From assembly GCA_963692465.1 (NCBI GenBank), contig OY829943.1, forward strand, positions 1,860,001-1,924,000: a stretch of 64,000 nucleotides of DNA. The letters are read 5' to 3'. The position numbers were made by a program, and so were the translations under genes. This DNA is from JAUZOB01 sp963692465. GTDB taxonomy: Bacteria > Bacteroidota > Bacteroidia > Bacteroidales > Prolixibacteraceae. Shown here in pieces: positions 26,410 through 35,833 of this stretch. The notes beneath the pieces were generated by a model. It was not told where the DNA came from. It ran no database searches and saw only the letters and a list, made by a program, of their open reading frames with translations. Numbering within the stretch: the first letter of the stretch is position 1; every line of letters starts with the position of its first letter.

Positions 26410-29400
26410 TTAATTTCTGTAATTCAAACTTAGCGGCAATAAACGTTCTACTTCGCTGAGCGAAATGCCTTTGCGATGTCCGTAGTCTTCAGCCTGTTCT
26501 TTGGATATTCTTCCCAGATTGAAATATTTTGATTTTGGATGGGCAAATACTAACCCCGAAACGGAAGCGCCCGGCGACATGGCAAAGTTCTCGGTTAATA
26601 TAATCTTAGCTGATTCGGTTACCTTCATCAGATCAAAGATCGTTTTTTTCTGGGAGTGTTCGGGACAGGCCGGATAACCGGGAGCAGGCCGAATACCCTG
26701 ATAATTAACTTTGAATAGTCCCTGTAGGTTAAGTTGTTCTTTTGGGGCATATCCCCAATATTCTTTGCGAATCAATTCATGGATCCGTTCGGCAAATGCT
26801 TCGGCAAGACGGTCGGCCATGATTTTGAGCATGATGGCGTTATAGTCGTCTCCTTTTTCTTCGTATTTTTTGACATAGGGATCAATTCCTAATCCGGCGG
26901 TGACTGCAAACATTCCGATATGATCAGGAAGTCCGCTTTCAAGGGGAGCGATGAAATCGGAAAGGCACAAATTCGGTTCTCCGCTGGGTTTCTGTTCCTG
27001 ACTCCGGAGCTCGAACAGAGTGGCTGCTTTTTCCTGACGAAGTTCATCTTTCCAGACGATAATATCATCGTTCGAAGCGTTGGCGGGGAAGATTCCCAGT
27101 ACTCCATTTGCTTTCAACAGCTTTTTTTGCTTAATCCGTTCCAGCATTTTCTTTGCATCCGCATAGAGTTTCCGGGCTTCTTCACCTTTTTCAGGGTGTT
27201 GGAATATCTCGGGAAATTTACCGGATAGTCTCCAGGAGTGGAAGAAAAAAGTCCAGTCGATATATTGTTCGAGTTCTTCGATGGAATAGTCAGGAAGGGT
27301 CTTAATTCCGATAAACTTTGGGGTAAAGATCTCCTGGGGAGTCCAGTTGATCTTCAGCTTATTTTTACGGGCATCCTCCAGGGAAAGATAGGTAACCCCG
27401 GCTTTCTTTTCTGTGTGAGTGTTGCGGAGTTGCTCATATTCATTGATCAGTTGACTGAAGTATTCTTTTTTTAGTGTTGCAGAAAGCAGACTGGTTGCGA
27501 CTCCTACGCTTTGGGATGCATCTTTGACGTAGACAACCGGATGGTTGTATTCGGGTGCGATCTTAACGGCGGTATGGAGTTTGGACGTTGTTGCCCCTCC
27601 CAGTATGAGCGGGATATGAAGATTATGCCGTTTCATCTCTTCTGCTACGTGAACCATCTCTTCGAGCGATGGGGTAATCAGTCCGCTTAATCCGATGATG
27701 TCAACTTTTTCGTCGATAGCCGTTTGTATAATCTTTTCGGTAGGCACCATTACTCCAAGGTCGATTATTTCGAAGTTGTTGCAAGACAATACGACACTTA
27801 CGATGTTTTTGCCGATATCATGAACATCTCCCTTGACGGTAGCAAGGAGGATCTTTCCGGCTTTGCTGTTTTCTCCTTCTTTTCTTTCTTCTTCAATATA
27901 AGGGGTAAGCCATGCGACTGCTTTTTTCATAACACGGGCGCTTTTGACCACCTGAGGAAGGAACATCTTGCCTGCGCCGAAGAGATCTCCCACTTTGTTC
28001 ATTCCGTCCATGAGCGGTCCTTCAATGACGTGAATGGAACGATCAAATTGTTGACGAGCTTCTTCGGTGTCTTGTTCTACATATTCGGTTATGCCGTGGA
28101 TGAGAGCATAGCTGATTCGGTCTGCGACCGGCAGTGAACGCCATTGTTTTTCTTCTGCCTCTGTCTTTCCGGGTTCGTTTTTGACTGTTTCGGCAAAGGC
28201 GATCAGTCGTTCAGTGGCATCATCTCTACGGTTGAGTATGACGTCTTCAACAAGGGTTAAAAGATCGGAAGGAATATCGTCATAAACGGTCAGCATTCCG
28301 GGGTTGACAATGCCCATGTCCATTCCGGCCCGGATGGCATGATAGAGGAAAGCCGAATGCATGGCTTCGCGCACGATGTTGTTGCCGCGGAAAGAGAACG
28401 AAAGATTACTGACTCCCCCGCTTACCTTGGCAAAAGGAAGGTTTTTCTTGATCCATTCGGTGGCTCGGATAAAATTGACCGCATAGTTGTTATGTTCTTC
28501 TATTCCGGTTGCGATAGCAAGGACGTTGGGGTCAAAGATGATGTTCTCGGGCAGAAAGTTTATTTTTTCGGTGAGGAGTTTATAAGAGCGTTCGGCGATT
28601 CCGATTTTTCGTTCGTAGGTGTCGGCCTGCCCTTTTTCGTCGAAAAGCATCACGACTGCAGCTGCACCGTAGCGTTGAATCTGGCGGGCGTGGTTGAGGA
28701 ATATTTCCTCTCCTTCTTTTAGACTGATGGAATTAACAATGCTTTTTCCTTGCACGCATTTGAGTCCGGCTTCAATAACCGCCCATTTTGAAGAGTCGAT
28801 CATGACCGGTAGTTTGGCAATGTCCGGTTCTGCTGCTAATAGGTTCAGAAAACGGACCATTGCCTTTTCAGAATCAAGCATTGCTTCGTCCATACAGATA
28901 TCAATAATCTGGGCACCGCCTTCGACTTGTTGTCTGGCCACGGTGAGTGCTTCATCGTATTTTTCTTCCTGAATGAGGCGGGCAAATTTACGGGACCCCG
29001 AAACATTGGTTCGTTCTCCAATATTAATGAAGTTGGAATTTGGGCGAATAGTCAGTGGCTCCAGTCCGCTTAACCTTGTTAAGTGCGGGATCGGTGGAAT
29101 TTTACGGGGTGGATATTTCTTTGCCAGTCGGGCGATTGCCTGAATATGGGTTGGTGTTGTTCCGCAACATCCACCGATGATGTTGATTAATCCGTTTTTG
29201 AGATAATCTTCAATGACGATGGCCATGTCTTCGGCCTGTTGGTCGTACTCGCCGAATTGATTGGGAAGTCCGGCATTTGGGTGTGCACTGATATAGCAGG
29301 AGGCCAGTGAGGATAATTCACTGATATAAGGTCGAAGTTGTCGTGCTCCGAGAGCACAGTTCAGTCCGACGCTTAATAATCCGGCATGAGCGATTGAATG

Positions 29401-30093
29401 ATAAAATGCTTCGAGGGTTTGTCCGGAAAGTGTCCTTCCGCTGGCATCGGTAATTGTGCCGGATACCATGATCGGGAGCGTTTTACCTTTTTTCTCAAAA
29501 GTATTTTCAAGGGCAAAAATGGCAGCCTTACAGTTCAGTGTATCGAAGACGGTTTCTATAAGCAGCAGGTCGACGCCCCCGTCAATAAGGCCTTCTGCTT
29601 GTTCTTCATAGGCGCTGACCAGGTCATCAAAGGTAATGGCACGATAACCGGGGTCATTGACTTCGGGCGACATGGATGCGGTCTTGTTGGTCGGTCCCAT
29701 TGATCCGGCAACGAAAAGGGGCTTATTTTCAATTTCTTTTTGATATTGTGCAATGGCTTGCCGGGCTAAACGGGCGGCTTCCAGATTTAATTCATAAATC
29801 AGGCTTTCCTGATGATAGTCGGCCATTGAAATCCGATTGGAGTTGAAACTATTGGTTTCAATGATGTCAGCTCCGGCACATAAATATTCAAAGTGGACAT
29901 TGCGGATTATATCAGGACGGGTGAGAACGAGCAGATCATTATTCCCTTTTTGGTTATAGGGGAAGTTTGCAAATCGTGGTCCTCGGAAATCTGCTTCATG
30001 GAGTTTATGCCGTTGAATCATGGTTCCCATTGCTCCGTCGAGAACCAGAATTCGCTTATCCAGTTCCTGATATATTTTATTCTTATTTGTCAT
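26410..30093 (-). CDS. metH: Cobalamin-dependent methionine synthase
   Basis: Transfers a methyl group from methyl-THF via B12 to homocysteine. 1227 residues from the ATG at 30093, which has a GGAG ribosome-binding site; the TTG nine bases upstream is unlikely. Domains in order: homocysteine-binding with zinc Cys in VGLNCALGA and GGCCGTTP (about 10-325), pterin-binding (about 360-610), B12 cap and Rossmann fold with the cobalt-ligand motif VKGDVHDIGKN (about 650-890), and the reactivation domain with the SAM-binding RPAPGYPACPEH (about 930-1227). Full length. A TACCTTTG -7 box lies at 30123-30130. No SAM or B12 riboswitch is seen in its leader. Confidence 0.97.
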   Translation of the reverse strand: MTNKNKIYQELDKRILVLDGAMGTMIQRHKLHEADFRGPRFANFPYNQKGNNDLLVLTRPDIIRNVHFEYLCAGADIIETNSFNSNRISMADYHQESLIYELNLEAARLARQAIAQYQKEIENKPLFVAGSMGPTNKTASMSPEVNDPGYRAITFDDLVSAYEEQAEGLIDGGVDLLLIETVFDTLNCKAAIFALENTFEKKGKTLPIMVSGTITDASGRTLSGQTLEAFYHSIAHAGLLSVGLNCALGARQLRPYISELSSLASCYISAHPNAGLPNQFGEYDQQAEDMAIVIEDYLKNGLINIIGGCCGTTPTHIQAIARLAKKYPPRKIPPIPHLTRLSGLEPLTIRPNSNFINIGERTNVSGSRKFARLIQEEKYDEALTVARQQVEGGAQIIDICMDEAMLDSEKAMVRFLNLLAAEPDIAKLPVMIDSSKWAVIEAGLKCVQGKSIVNSISLKEGEEIFLNHARQIQRYGAAAVVMLFDEKGQADTYERKIGIAERSYKLLTEKINFLPENIIFDPNVLAIATGIEEHNNYAVNFIRATEWIKKNLPFAKVSGGVSNLSFSFRGNNIVREAMHSAFLYHAIRAGMDMGIVNPGMLTVYDDIPSDLLTLVEDVILNRRDDATERLIAFAETVKNEPGKTEAEEKQWRSLPVADRISYALIHGITEYVEQDTEEARQQFDRSIHVIEGPLMDGMNKVGDLFGAGKMFLPQVVKSARVMKKAVAWLTPYIEEERKEGENSKAGKILLATVKGDVHDIGKNIVSVVLSCNNFEIIDLGVMVPTEKIIQTAIDEKVDIIGLSGLITPSLEEMVHVAEEMKRHNLHIPLILGGATTSKLHTAVKIAPEYNHPVVYVKDASQSVGVATSLLSATLKKEYFSQLINEYEQLRNTHTEKKAGVTYLSLEDARKNKLKINWTPQEIFTPKFIGIKTLPDYSIEELEQYIDWTFFFHSWRLSGKFPEIFQHPEKGEEARKLYADAKKMLERIKQKKLLKANGVLGIFPANASNDDIIVWKDELRQEKAATLFELRSQEQKPSGEPNLCLSDFIAPLESGLPDHIGMFAVTAGLGIDPYVKKYEEKGDDYNAIMLKIMADRLAEAFAERIHELIRKEYWGYAPKEQLNLQGLFKVNYQGIRPAPGYPACPEHSQKKTIFDLMKVTESAKIILTENFAMSPGASVSGLVFAHPKSKYFNLGRISKEQAEDYGHRKGISLSEVERLLPLSLNYRN

Positions 30094-30122
30094 GTTCTCC
30101 AATAGATATCAGTAATACCTTA

Positions 30123-30130
30123 CAAAGGTA
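30123..30130 (-). promoter_or_regulatory. -7 box of metH-metF (TACCTTTG)
   Basis: Exact consensus on the minus strand, 29 bp upstream of the metH ATG. Confidence 0.7.
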
Positions 30131-30328
30131 AATTTTTTTGTGATGTACCCTTATGGATCGTATTGACCGGTATGTGAATTGTTTATATGTTCTTAATGGA
30201 AGAAAGAGCTTTCTGTTTGGAAATAAAAGAGACAAAAATAAGGCGATTGAGAGTTAATCTGTTAGTAAAAGAGGTCATTTTGTTATCATTTACAGGGAAT
30301 CTTTAATGGTTGAGAGAGGGAATGCATT

Positions 30329-30375
30329 AAACGAATAAAGGCTGGTTATTTTAAATAACCAGCCTTTATTCGTTT
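30329..30375 (-). terminator. 47-bp perfect palindrome, terminator of the Ig-like/small-protein operon
   Basis: 23-bp perfect arms around a single T at 30352, 13 bp after the stop of the 97-residue gene. Ends with TTCGTTT. Its position marks it as terminator. Confidence 0.8.
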
Positions 30376-30388
30376 GCAGAGAAGAAGA

Positions 30389-30682
30389 CTATTCTTTGGT
30401 TGGGATTGTTTTTTCCAGCCGTTCGTAAAGTCTCTGAATCTCGTCGCTAAGATCGGCAATGAGATTGTGAAAATAAGCTTTTGTCTCTTTCTTATCGGCA
30501 GACGGATTGAGTTGATTAACTCTTTCAATCATTTGATTCCGTAAGGAAATAGAATCGTTGATGATTGCGACTGTTTCTTTTTTTTCTACTTTGGGATTTT
30601 GTTCGATATGATAGAAACAATAAGTTGCAACTTCCAGTGTAAGGTAGTTGATGTCTTTTTTGATAATTCGAATACTTGCCAT
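30389..30682 (-). CDS. Small conserved-looking protein, unknown function
   Basis: 97 residues, charged and predicted largely helical, without signal peptide or membrane segment. The first third (IRIIKKDINYLTLEVATYCFYH) is more hydrophobic and may form a packed helix pair; the rest carries many Lys, Glu and Asn. It follows the Ig-like lipoprotein gene by 20 bp and precedes a long palindromic terminator, so it is the last gene of that operon. I do not recognise the family; similar short proteins are common in Bacteroidales genomes. Confidence 0.7.
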   Translation of the reverse strand: MASIRIIKKDINYLTLEVATYCFYHIEQNPKVEKKETVAIINDSISLRNQMIERVNQLNPSADKKETKAYFHNLIADLSDEIQRLYERLEKTIPTKE

Positions 30683-30702
30683 AGAATTGTTTTTTTTAAT
30701 AG

Positions 30703-32625
30703 TTAAAAACCAAGGTGGGATCCACTGAATGGATTTTTGGGTTTCCCAGATTGTTTATTTTGATTCTCATTCCTTTTTCTTAGCTTTTCTTCTTCAAGCT
30801 TTTTCTGTTCAGCAGCCACGATTTCAGGATCAAGAACCTTGGGAACGGGATGAGTTGGAATGGTCCATGTTATATTTCGTTCCCAGTTTGAACGCAACTT
30901 AATAATTTCATTGTAATAATAGACTGATTCGGGCTGAATATTTTTGTATAAATCGCCTGGGTCCCATTTTCCATTGTTGTTGGAATCAAGAATGAGTTTT
31001 ATTTTATATTTGTCCGGTTTCAGAAAATCGAAAGTGACGGTTTGTCCTGCCGAAGCAAGAAGTTGGCTTACGATTCCTTCTTTGTCGTCATTTTTAACTA
31101 TTTGAAGGATGCAAGGATCTTTAGTTCCTGATACCTTAACAATTATCTTGCCATAATAACTTTCTGCCTGGGTGTTGAAATTGTGAACAGAGGCCATGTT
31201 GACTGCTCCTGAGATTGTTTGGATCGCCGCCGAGTCAACCGTAAGTTTGTATTCCGTTCGTTCCTGCCAGTTTTTTTGAACAAACAGGCGCAAGATATTG
31301 GAAGAGTCGGGGACTATTCTTTTTGTAATCGGAAGGAAGAGTGTGTCTTTTTTTATAGCCAGATGGATTTTAGTCGTATCCAGTTTTTGGTAAGGTTCTG
31401 TGAATTGAATAGCAATATCTTTGTTTAAATCATGATCTTTCCCGGCATTACATTCAATGTAGAAGGTTGGGGTGACCGGCTTTTCTTCTTGTTTCTTTTT
31501 TTTCTTTTTGGCATGTTCGGTGACCACTGGTTCCTTATAAAAAAGGACAATTGTATCGGAAGACAGACGAAGTTTTGCTGCAGGATTAAAATTGTTATAA
31601 GAGACTTTCATCTTTAAAGAGTCCTGTTTTAAGAGACTGGGATGGGTGATCCACAAGTCAATGGTATCTTTGCCCGAATTTGCTCTGGAGATATCCCATT
31701 TGCCCTGAACTGCTGCGCCTAAGGGTTCAAAAGTTAGAGATTGATCAGTTGGTGCTTTAAAGATAAAAACACAATGAGAGCGATTTTCTCTTTTGGAGGT
31801 TTCAAGATGCTGTAGTCGGGTGGGATGTTGAAAAGCGGAAAGCCATAGTGGTTCCGGTGAGAATTCGGTTGTTCCTTTTACGAGAAGCGTATCTTTTCCT
31901 TTAATGATCTTTTGTGGCTTCGCAACGTAATGGGCATCGGGTGTTAGAATTGAAGGAAGGAAAGCCACCTGGTCTTTATCGGGATTGAAATGACCATTCA
32001 TGGCTTCATTTTTGAAGGCAAAGATTCGATATTTTCCTTTCGGGAGGCTTCCAATGCAGAACATTCCCTGTTTATTGGTCTTTCCCATATAATTGGGTTT
32101 TCCTTTAAAAATGGCCGAGTCACTCAGGTCTTGATAAAGATAAACACTAATTCCTTCGAGGGGTTCAAGATTGAATGCATCACGGACAACTCCGCTGATT
32201 TGAAGTGTATCAATGTGATTTCCGGTTGAGAATGTTGTTTTGAATGACGGGATGGTATTCTTTTCATTATTGTCGGCAATGCCATCTTGAAAATCGAATG
32301 AGTAAGTGGTCTCGGGTTTCAAGGTGTCGTTGAGCTGTAAGATGAGCGTTTTGCCTTTCATCCGGATCAGAGGACGAGTTTTTAAGGGGGGAGAAATGAT
32401 TAATTTGTCGCTTATTCCATCTGAAACGATATATTCATCAAAGGTTAATTTTATTTCGGATGGATGTACATTGATGGCGTTTAGTTTGGGGTCACTTTTA
32501 AGAAGGACCGGGGCAATGGAATCAATAGGGCCACCTGAAGGCATTCCCTGATTCGCACAGGAAGAGTTGAAAACGAGATAGGCGAATCCTATCATAAGCA
32601 GATAAATAAGTCTTTTCCCAACCAT
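30703..32625 (-). CDS. Ig-like (Big_5) domain lipoprotein
   Basis: 640 residues. A lipoprotein signal (LIYLLMIGFAYLVFNSSC) precedes ANQGMPSGGPIDSIAPVLLKSDPKLNAINV, the typical entry into a bacterial Ig-like Big_5 domain (about 35-135) with FDEYI and TTYSFDF. Further beta domains follow, including a carboxypeptidase-regulatory-like one (about 140-220, SGVVRDAFNLEPLEGISVYLYQD) and a C-terminal segment DSNNNGKWDPGD. A low-complexity charged tail rich in Glu, Lys, Asn and Gln ends the protein. Probably an outer-membrane surface or periplasmic lipoprotein; the role is unknown. Confidence 0.85.
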   Translation of the reverse strand: MVGKRLIYLLMIGFAYLVFNSSCANQGMPSGGPIDSIAPVLLKSDPKLNAINVHPSEIKLTFDEYIVSDGISDKLIISPPLKTRPLIRMKGKTLILQLNDTLKPETTYSFDFQDGIADNNEKNTIPSFKTTFSTGNHIDTLQISGVVRDAFNLEPLEGISVYLYQDLSDSAIFKGKPNYMGKTNKQGMFCIGSLPKGKYRIFAFKNEAMNGHFNPDKDQVAFLPSILTPDAHYVAKPQKIIKGKDTLLVKGTTEFSPEPLWLSAFQHPTRLQHLETSKRENRSHCVFIFKAPTDQSLTFEPLGAAVQGKWDISRANSGKDTIDLWITHPSLLKQDSLKMKVSYNNFNPAAKLRLSSDTIVLFYKEPVVTEHAKKKKKKQEEKPVTPTFYIECNAGKDHDLNKDIAIQFTEPYQKLDTTKIHLAIKKDTLFLPITKRIVPDSSNILRLFVQKNWQERTEYKLTVDSAAIQTISGAVNMASVHNFNTQAESYYGKIIVKVSGTKDPCILQIVKNDDKEGIVSQLLASAGQTVTFDFLKPDKYKIKLILDSNNNGKWDPGDLYKNIQPESVYYYNEIIKLRSNWERNITWTIPTHPVPKVLDPEIVAAEQKKLEEEKLRKRNENQNKQSGKPKNPFSGSHLGF

Positions 32626-32873
32626 TTATTCGTTCTGAGTGTTTTTTATCGGATACAAACTTACGGATTTACTTCCTAATTGAAACGATGCGATTCTTAA
32701 TTTTAGCAAAGGGGTGTTTATCAGTGATGTTCCTTTTACTATTGGAAGAGGCGGATTGTGTTTCTTGTTTCTATTTGAATGGTGAAATCGGAGGGAAACG
32801 ATTATTAATAGAGGGGCAGGAATATCATTAAACCTTGTGCTGTTTTTAAGATCAAAGATGAAAAACTTTAGTT

Positions 32874-33266
32874 ATGAGAAAATTAACGTTTGCTGGATTA
32901 CTATTTGGGCTGATGCTGATATCAGGATTGGCAGTGGCACAACCTCAAGGTGGAAACAGAGGTAACATGATGGAGCGTCAAATGGAGTGGATGAAAAAAG
33001 AATTGGCTCTTACTCCCGAACAGGTTATTAAAATTCAAGAAATGAATCAGGGATTCTTTGAGAAGGTTAAGGGCTTACGGGAAAAGTATCAATCAGATCG
33101 TGATGCGATGAGAACTGAAATAATGAAGTTGAATAAAGAACGGGACTTGGAGTATCAAAAGATTTTAACCGAAGAACAGTATCAGAAACTTGTAAAATAC
33201 AGGGAAGAGATGATGCAAAAAAGAAAAGATCAGCAAAAAGAACAAAAGGATCCGCCCAAAGAGTAA
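32874..33266 (+). CDS. Spy/CpxP-like periplasmic protein
   Basis: 130 residues with a signal peptide (TFAGLLFGLMLISGLAVAQ) and a mature part of two long helices. Two LTxxQ motifs, the mark of Spy/CpxP, are present: ALTPEQVIKI (about 46-55) and ILTEEQYQKL (about 100-109). The tail is very rich in Lys, Gln and Glu. In enterobacteria such proteins are periplasmic chaperones or regulators of the Cpx envelope response; here the partner kinase is not adjacent. Short terminator follows. Confidence 0.82.
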   Translation: MRKLTFAGLLFGLMLISGLAVAQPQGGNRGNMMERQMEWMKKELALTPEQVIKIQEMNQGFFEKVKGLREKYQSDRDAMRTEIMKLNKERDLEYQKILTEEQYQKLVKYREEMMQKRKDQQKEQKDPPKE

Positions 33267-33271
33267 TTAAA

Positions 33272-33309
33272 ATAAAAAAGGAGTCATTATTTAATGACTC
33301 CTTTTTTAT
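33272..33309. terminator. Bidirectional terminator between Spy-like and DUF4270 genes
   Basis: 18-bp perfect arms (33272-33289, 33292-33309) with a 2-nt loop, A tract before and T tract after, between convergent genes. Confidence 0.88.
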
Positions 33310-33323
33310 AAATATTTTTCTGT

Positions 33324-34793
33324 CTATTGTGTTGTTTTCGTGGTCGACTTATACTTTGTATAAACAATATCAAGTTTTATTCCGTGTATATTATTGGTTC
33401 CCTCCAGAACAACCCGTTTGTTTTCAACCGCATCGGAAGGAGCGATTAACATGAATCCAAGGTTTTCAACCTTATGATCAATAATATCCTGAAGATGCAA
33501 TGTTAATCCGAAGGTATACGTTCTTGTTGAGTCAACAAAATGTCCATCATAAATCATGGAATTTTTAGTGTAATCGGAAGAGGTATGGCTCAGATCCCTG
33601 GGATAATAGGTTTTCCCATATCGATCAATTGGTAACAAGAACAGGGAATCAGGAACATTCAGGTTAAACAGTCCGTTGGTTTTTTCATGGACCAGATCGG
33701 GTAGACTGCTTTTCTTCGGATCGACATAAAAGGTGACATTTGCTTTATTGATGACAATATTGGTTGAATCTTTCCATTTGTCTAATCCGGGGATATAAAT
33801 TTTAGCTCGAAGTCCAGCCATTGGTTGAACGTAAATAAAACTGTCGACCACTGATTCCTGATTGATTTTATTCACAAACCGGGTTTGTGAATAGTCATGA
33901 ACGTATCTGTTGGCTGAAGCTGAAAGTCCGGATACATTATAATAGGAATGATAGGTTGTTGTGTCTGTTCCATTCTGATAAGCTAAAACAAGTTGTGCTG
34001 TCCGGGAGTAGGTTGTGTCGGTTGAACTGGTAGTGGAGAGTGATGACTGGAACGCAGCCAGACTTCCTATCCCTGAATTTTGATCATCAACCGTAATATA
34101 AAGGCCTTTGAAAATTTTCAGGAAACTATCATTTGATAACAGATGAGTAGAATCAATCCCAATGAGTTTTGCTCCTAAGTCATTACTTAGGCGGATTGCC
34201 ACTTCATGAATCTGTTTGTATTGTTTCGTATCCCGGTCGTCCCAACGTTCAATAGGTGAAAATGATTTATAATCAGTGTTGTAATTAGCTGTTCCGTCAT
34301 TATAAATCAAATTTTTCCCGTTGGTCATGCTCTTTAGGTCGATGTCCGAGTAATATTTGGCATCGTAGTTCAGATCCTGATTTAATTCATAAACTCTAAT
34401 CTTCATTGGAACCACTGTGCTGGCTGTATCGCCATAGACATTGTGGTAAGGAAGTCTGAGAGTAAGAGAGACAACTTTCGGACTTGTACCGAAACTTGGG
34501 AAGTAAGGCAACCTGAACTGCAGTGCGAAATCTGCAGTTGTCTTTCCGAGATAAGGATCATTTAAACACCCCAGGAAATATAAACCTTCACGATCCGTTT
34601 CAATGGATCCTGTAGACTGGGTGTAGGCTGTGATATTCTTATCTGTATTTTCACCGGTATAAATGATGTCTTTGTTGGGGAGGACACTAAGTCCTACTGT
34701 CCCTAAATCATTATTGCAACTGACCCAGAAACCGGCAAGAAGCATACAGGCAACTATTGCCCAAGCTTTCTTTGAGAATTCATGAATTTCCAA
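33324..34793 (-). CDS. DUF4270 lipoprotein
   Basis: 489 residues. The frame opens with TTG (34793), because no ATG upstream of the signal is available; the only internal Met (residue 17) would truncate the signal. The lipobox is GFWVSC, followed by NNDLGTVGLSVLPN, typical of DUF4270. Mature part is beta-rich with many Ser, Thr and Asn (DDRDTKQYKQIHEVAIRLSNDL, IYIPGLDKW). Bacteroidetes outer-membrane/surface family of unknown function. It precedes the short glycogen synthase gene by 36 bp on the other side and may share a transcript with it. Confidence 0.85.
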   Translation of the reverse strand: MEIHEFSKKAWAIVACMLLAGFWVSCNNDLGTVGLSVLPNKDIIYTGENTDKNITAYTQSTGSIETDREGLYFLGCLNDPYLGKTTADFALQFRLPYFPSFGTSPKVVSLTLRLPYHNVYGDTASTVVPMKIRVYELNQDLNYDAKYYSDIDLKSMTNGKNLIYNDGTANYNTDYKSFSPIERWDDRDTKQYKQIHEVAIRLSNDLGAKLIGIDSTHLLSNDSFLKIFKGLYITVDDQNSGIGSLAAFQSSLSTTSSTDTTYSRTAQLVLAYQNGTDTTTYHSYYNVSGLSASANRYVHDYSQTRFVNKINQESVVDSFIYVQPMAGLRAKIYIPGLDKWKDSTNIVINKANVTFYVDPKKSSLPDLVHEKTNGLFNLNVPDSLFLLPIDRYGKTYYPRDLSHTSSDYTKNSMIYDGHFVDSTRTYTFGLTLHLQDIIDHKVENLGFMLIAPSDAVENKRVVLEGTNNIHGIKLDIVYTKYKSTTKTTQ

Positions 34794-34829
34794 TGTTCTT
34801 AGTATTTTCGAGTAAAAACCGTCCGAAAG

Positions 34830-35633
34830 CTACAAAATATTGTCGTAAAATTCATTGTATGTGTCAATATAAGTATCTTGATTCTGATATTCCAGGAATG
34901 GCTTTCCTGACGCGTGCGAATATTGCTCTATTTCGGGGGTTATCTCTTGGCTTGCCTGAATAATTCCGTCGGAATAATCAATTGCGAGTTTGCTCATGTT
35001 CTGATAACTGGGGTCGGAGATTGGTTTTAAATCTTCGGGGGTAATACAGTCATCGATGATTTTTTTTGTAAAATCAGGACTGAGTGACGGGGCAAAGTCA
35101 TCTTTGTAAAGAGAATAGATAACTTTTGTTTTTGCAAAAAGAGGATTGTCGTGATAGGTCTTTTTGATAAGCATCGGGACCAGACTGGTAAGCCAGCCAT
35201 GGCAATGAATTAAATCAGGGGCCCAACGCAGTTTGATAACGGTTTCAAGAACTCCTCTGGCAAAAAAGAGTGCTCGCTCATCATTGTCTTCAAAATAAGT
35301 TCCATCTTCTTTCTGTAGGGTGTATTTCCGTTGAAAGTAGTCTTCGTTATCAATAAAATAAACTTGCATTCTTGCAGCCTGAATGGATGCAACTTTGATG
35401 ATTAACGGGTGGTCTGTATCGTCAATAACCAGATTCATTCCAGAGAGCCGGATGACTTCATGAAGTTGATTTCTGCGTTCGTTGACACATCCGTAGCGTG
35501 GCATGAAAGTACGAATTTCTTTTCCTTTTTCCTGAATTCCCTGAGGGAGATTGCGACTTATGACAGACATTTCTGATTCAGGAAGATAAGGAGTAATCTC
35601 CTGCGAGATAAACAATATCTTCTTTTTTTCCAT
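34830..35633 (-). CDS. Short glycogen/starch synthase (GT5 catalytic N-domain only)
   Basis: 267 residues from the ATG at 35633. KKKILFISQEITPYLPESEMS (about 3-23) is the ADP-glucose-binding start of GT5 synthases, with FMPRYG, DDNDERALFFARGVLETV and APDLIHCHGWLTSLVPM further on. Full synthases have a second GT1-like domain of about 200 residues that is absent here, so the protein may be regulatory, or catalytically deficient. A TATCTTTG -7 box (35665-35672) fixes this start. Divergent from panC, an arrangement common in Bacteroidetes. Confidence 0.85.
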   Translation of the reverse strand: MEKKKILFISQEITPYLPESEMSVISRNLPQGIQEKGKEIRTFMPRYGCVNERRNQLHEVIRLSGMNLVIDDTDHPLIIKVASIQAARMQVYFIDNEDYFQRKYTLQKEDGTYFEDNDERALFFARGVLETVIKLRWAPDLIHCHGWLTSLVPMLIKKTYHDNPLFAKTKVIYSLYKDDFAPSLSPDFTKKIIDDCITPEDLKPISDPSYQNMSKLAIDYSDGIIQASQEITPEIEQYSHASGKPFLEYQNQDTYIDTYNEFYDNIL

Positions 35634-35664
35634 TTTATCGTATAGATAAGTATAGAATACGCCA

Positions 35665-35672
35665 CAAAGATA
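35665..35672 (-). promoter_or_regulatory. -7 box of the short glycogen synthase gene (TATCTTTG)
   Basis: Exact consensus on the minus strand, inside the longest frame; supports the start at 35633. Confidence 0.65.
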
Positions 35673-35833
35673 GAAAAAATATCGGGAATATTCAATCATA
35701 GAGACTTAGCGCAGGTCGTATCCTGCAGAATTGGCTCGATTCTGAAATCATTTTGGATGTGAAGGCTGATTGAAAAAGCTTTAACTTTTTTGAGAGTGAA
35801 TTATTTATTTACTTTGTTGCAAATTTTTTTGAC

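Noticed and set aside
30094..30388. SAM or cobalamin riboswitch in front of metH
   Set aside because: The metH leader after the -7 box is only about 25 nt, and no conserved riboswitch core is present between metH and the next gene.
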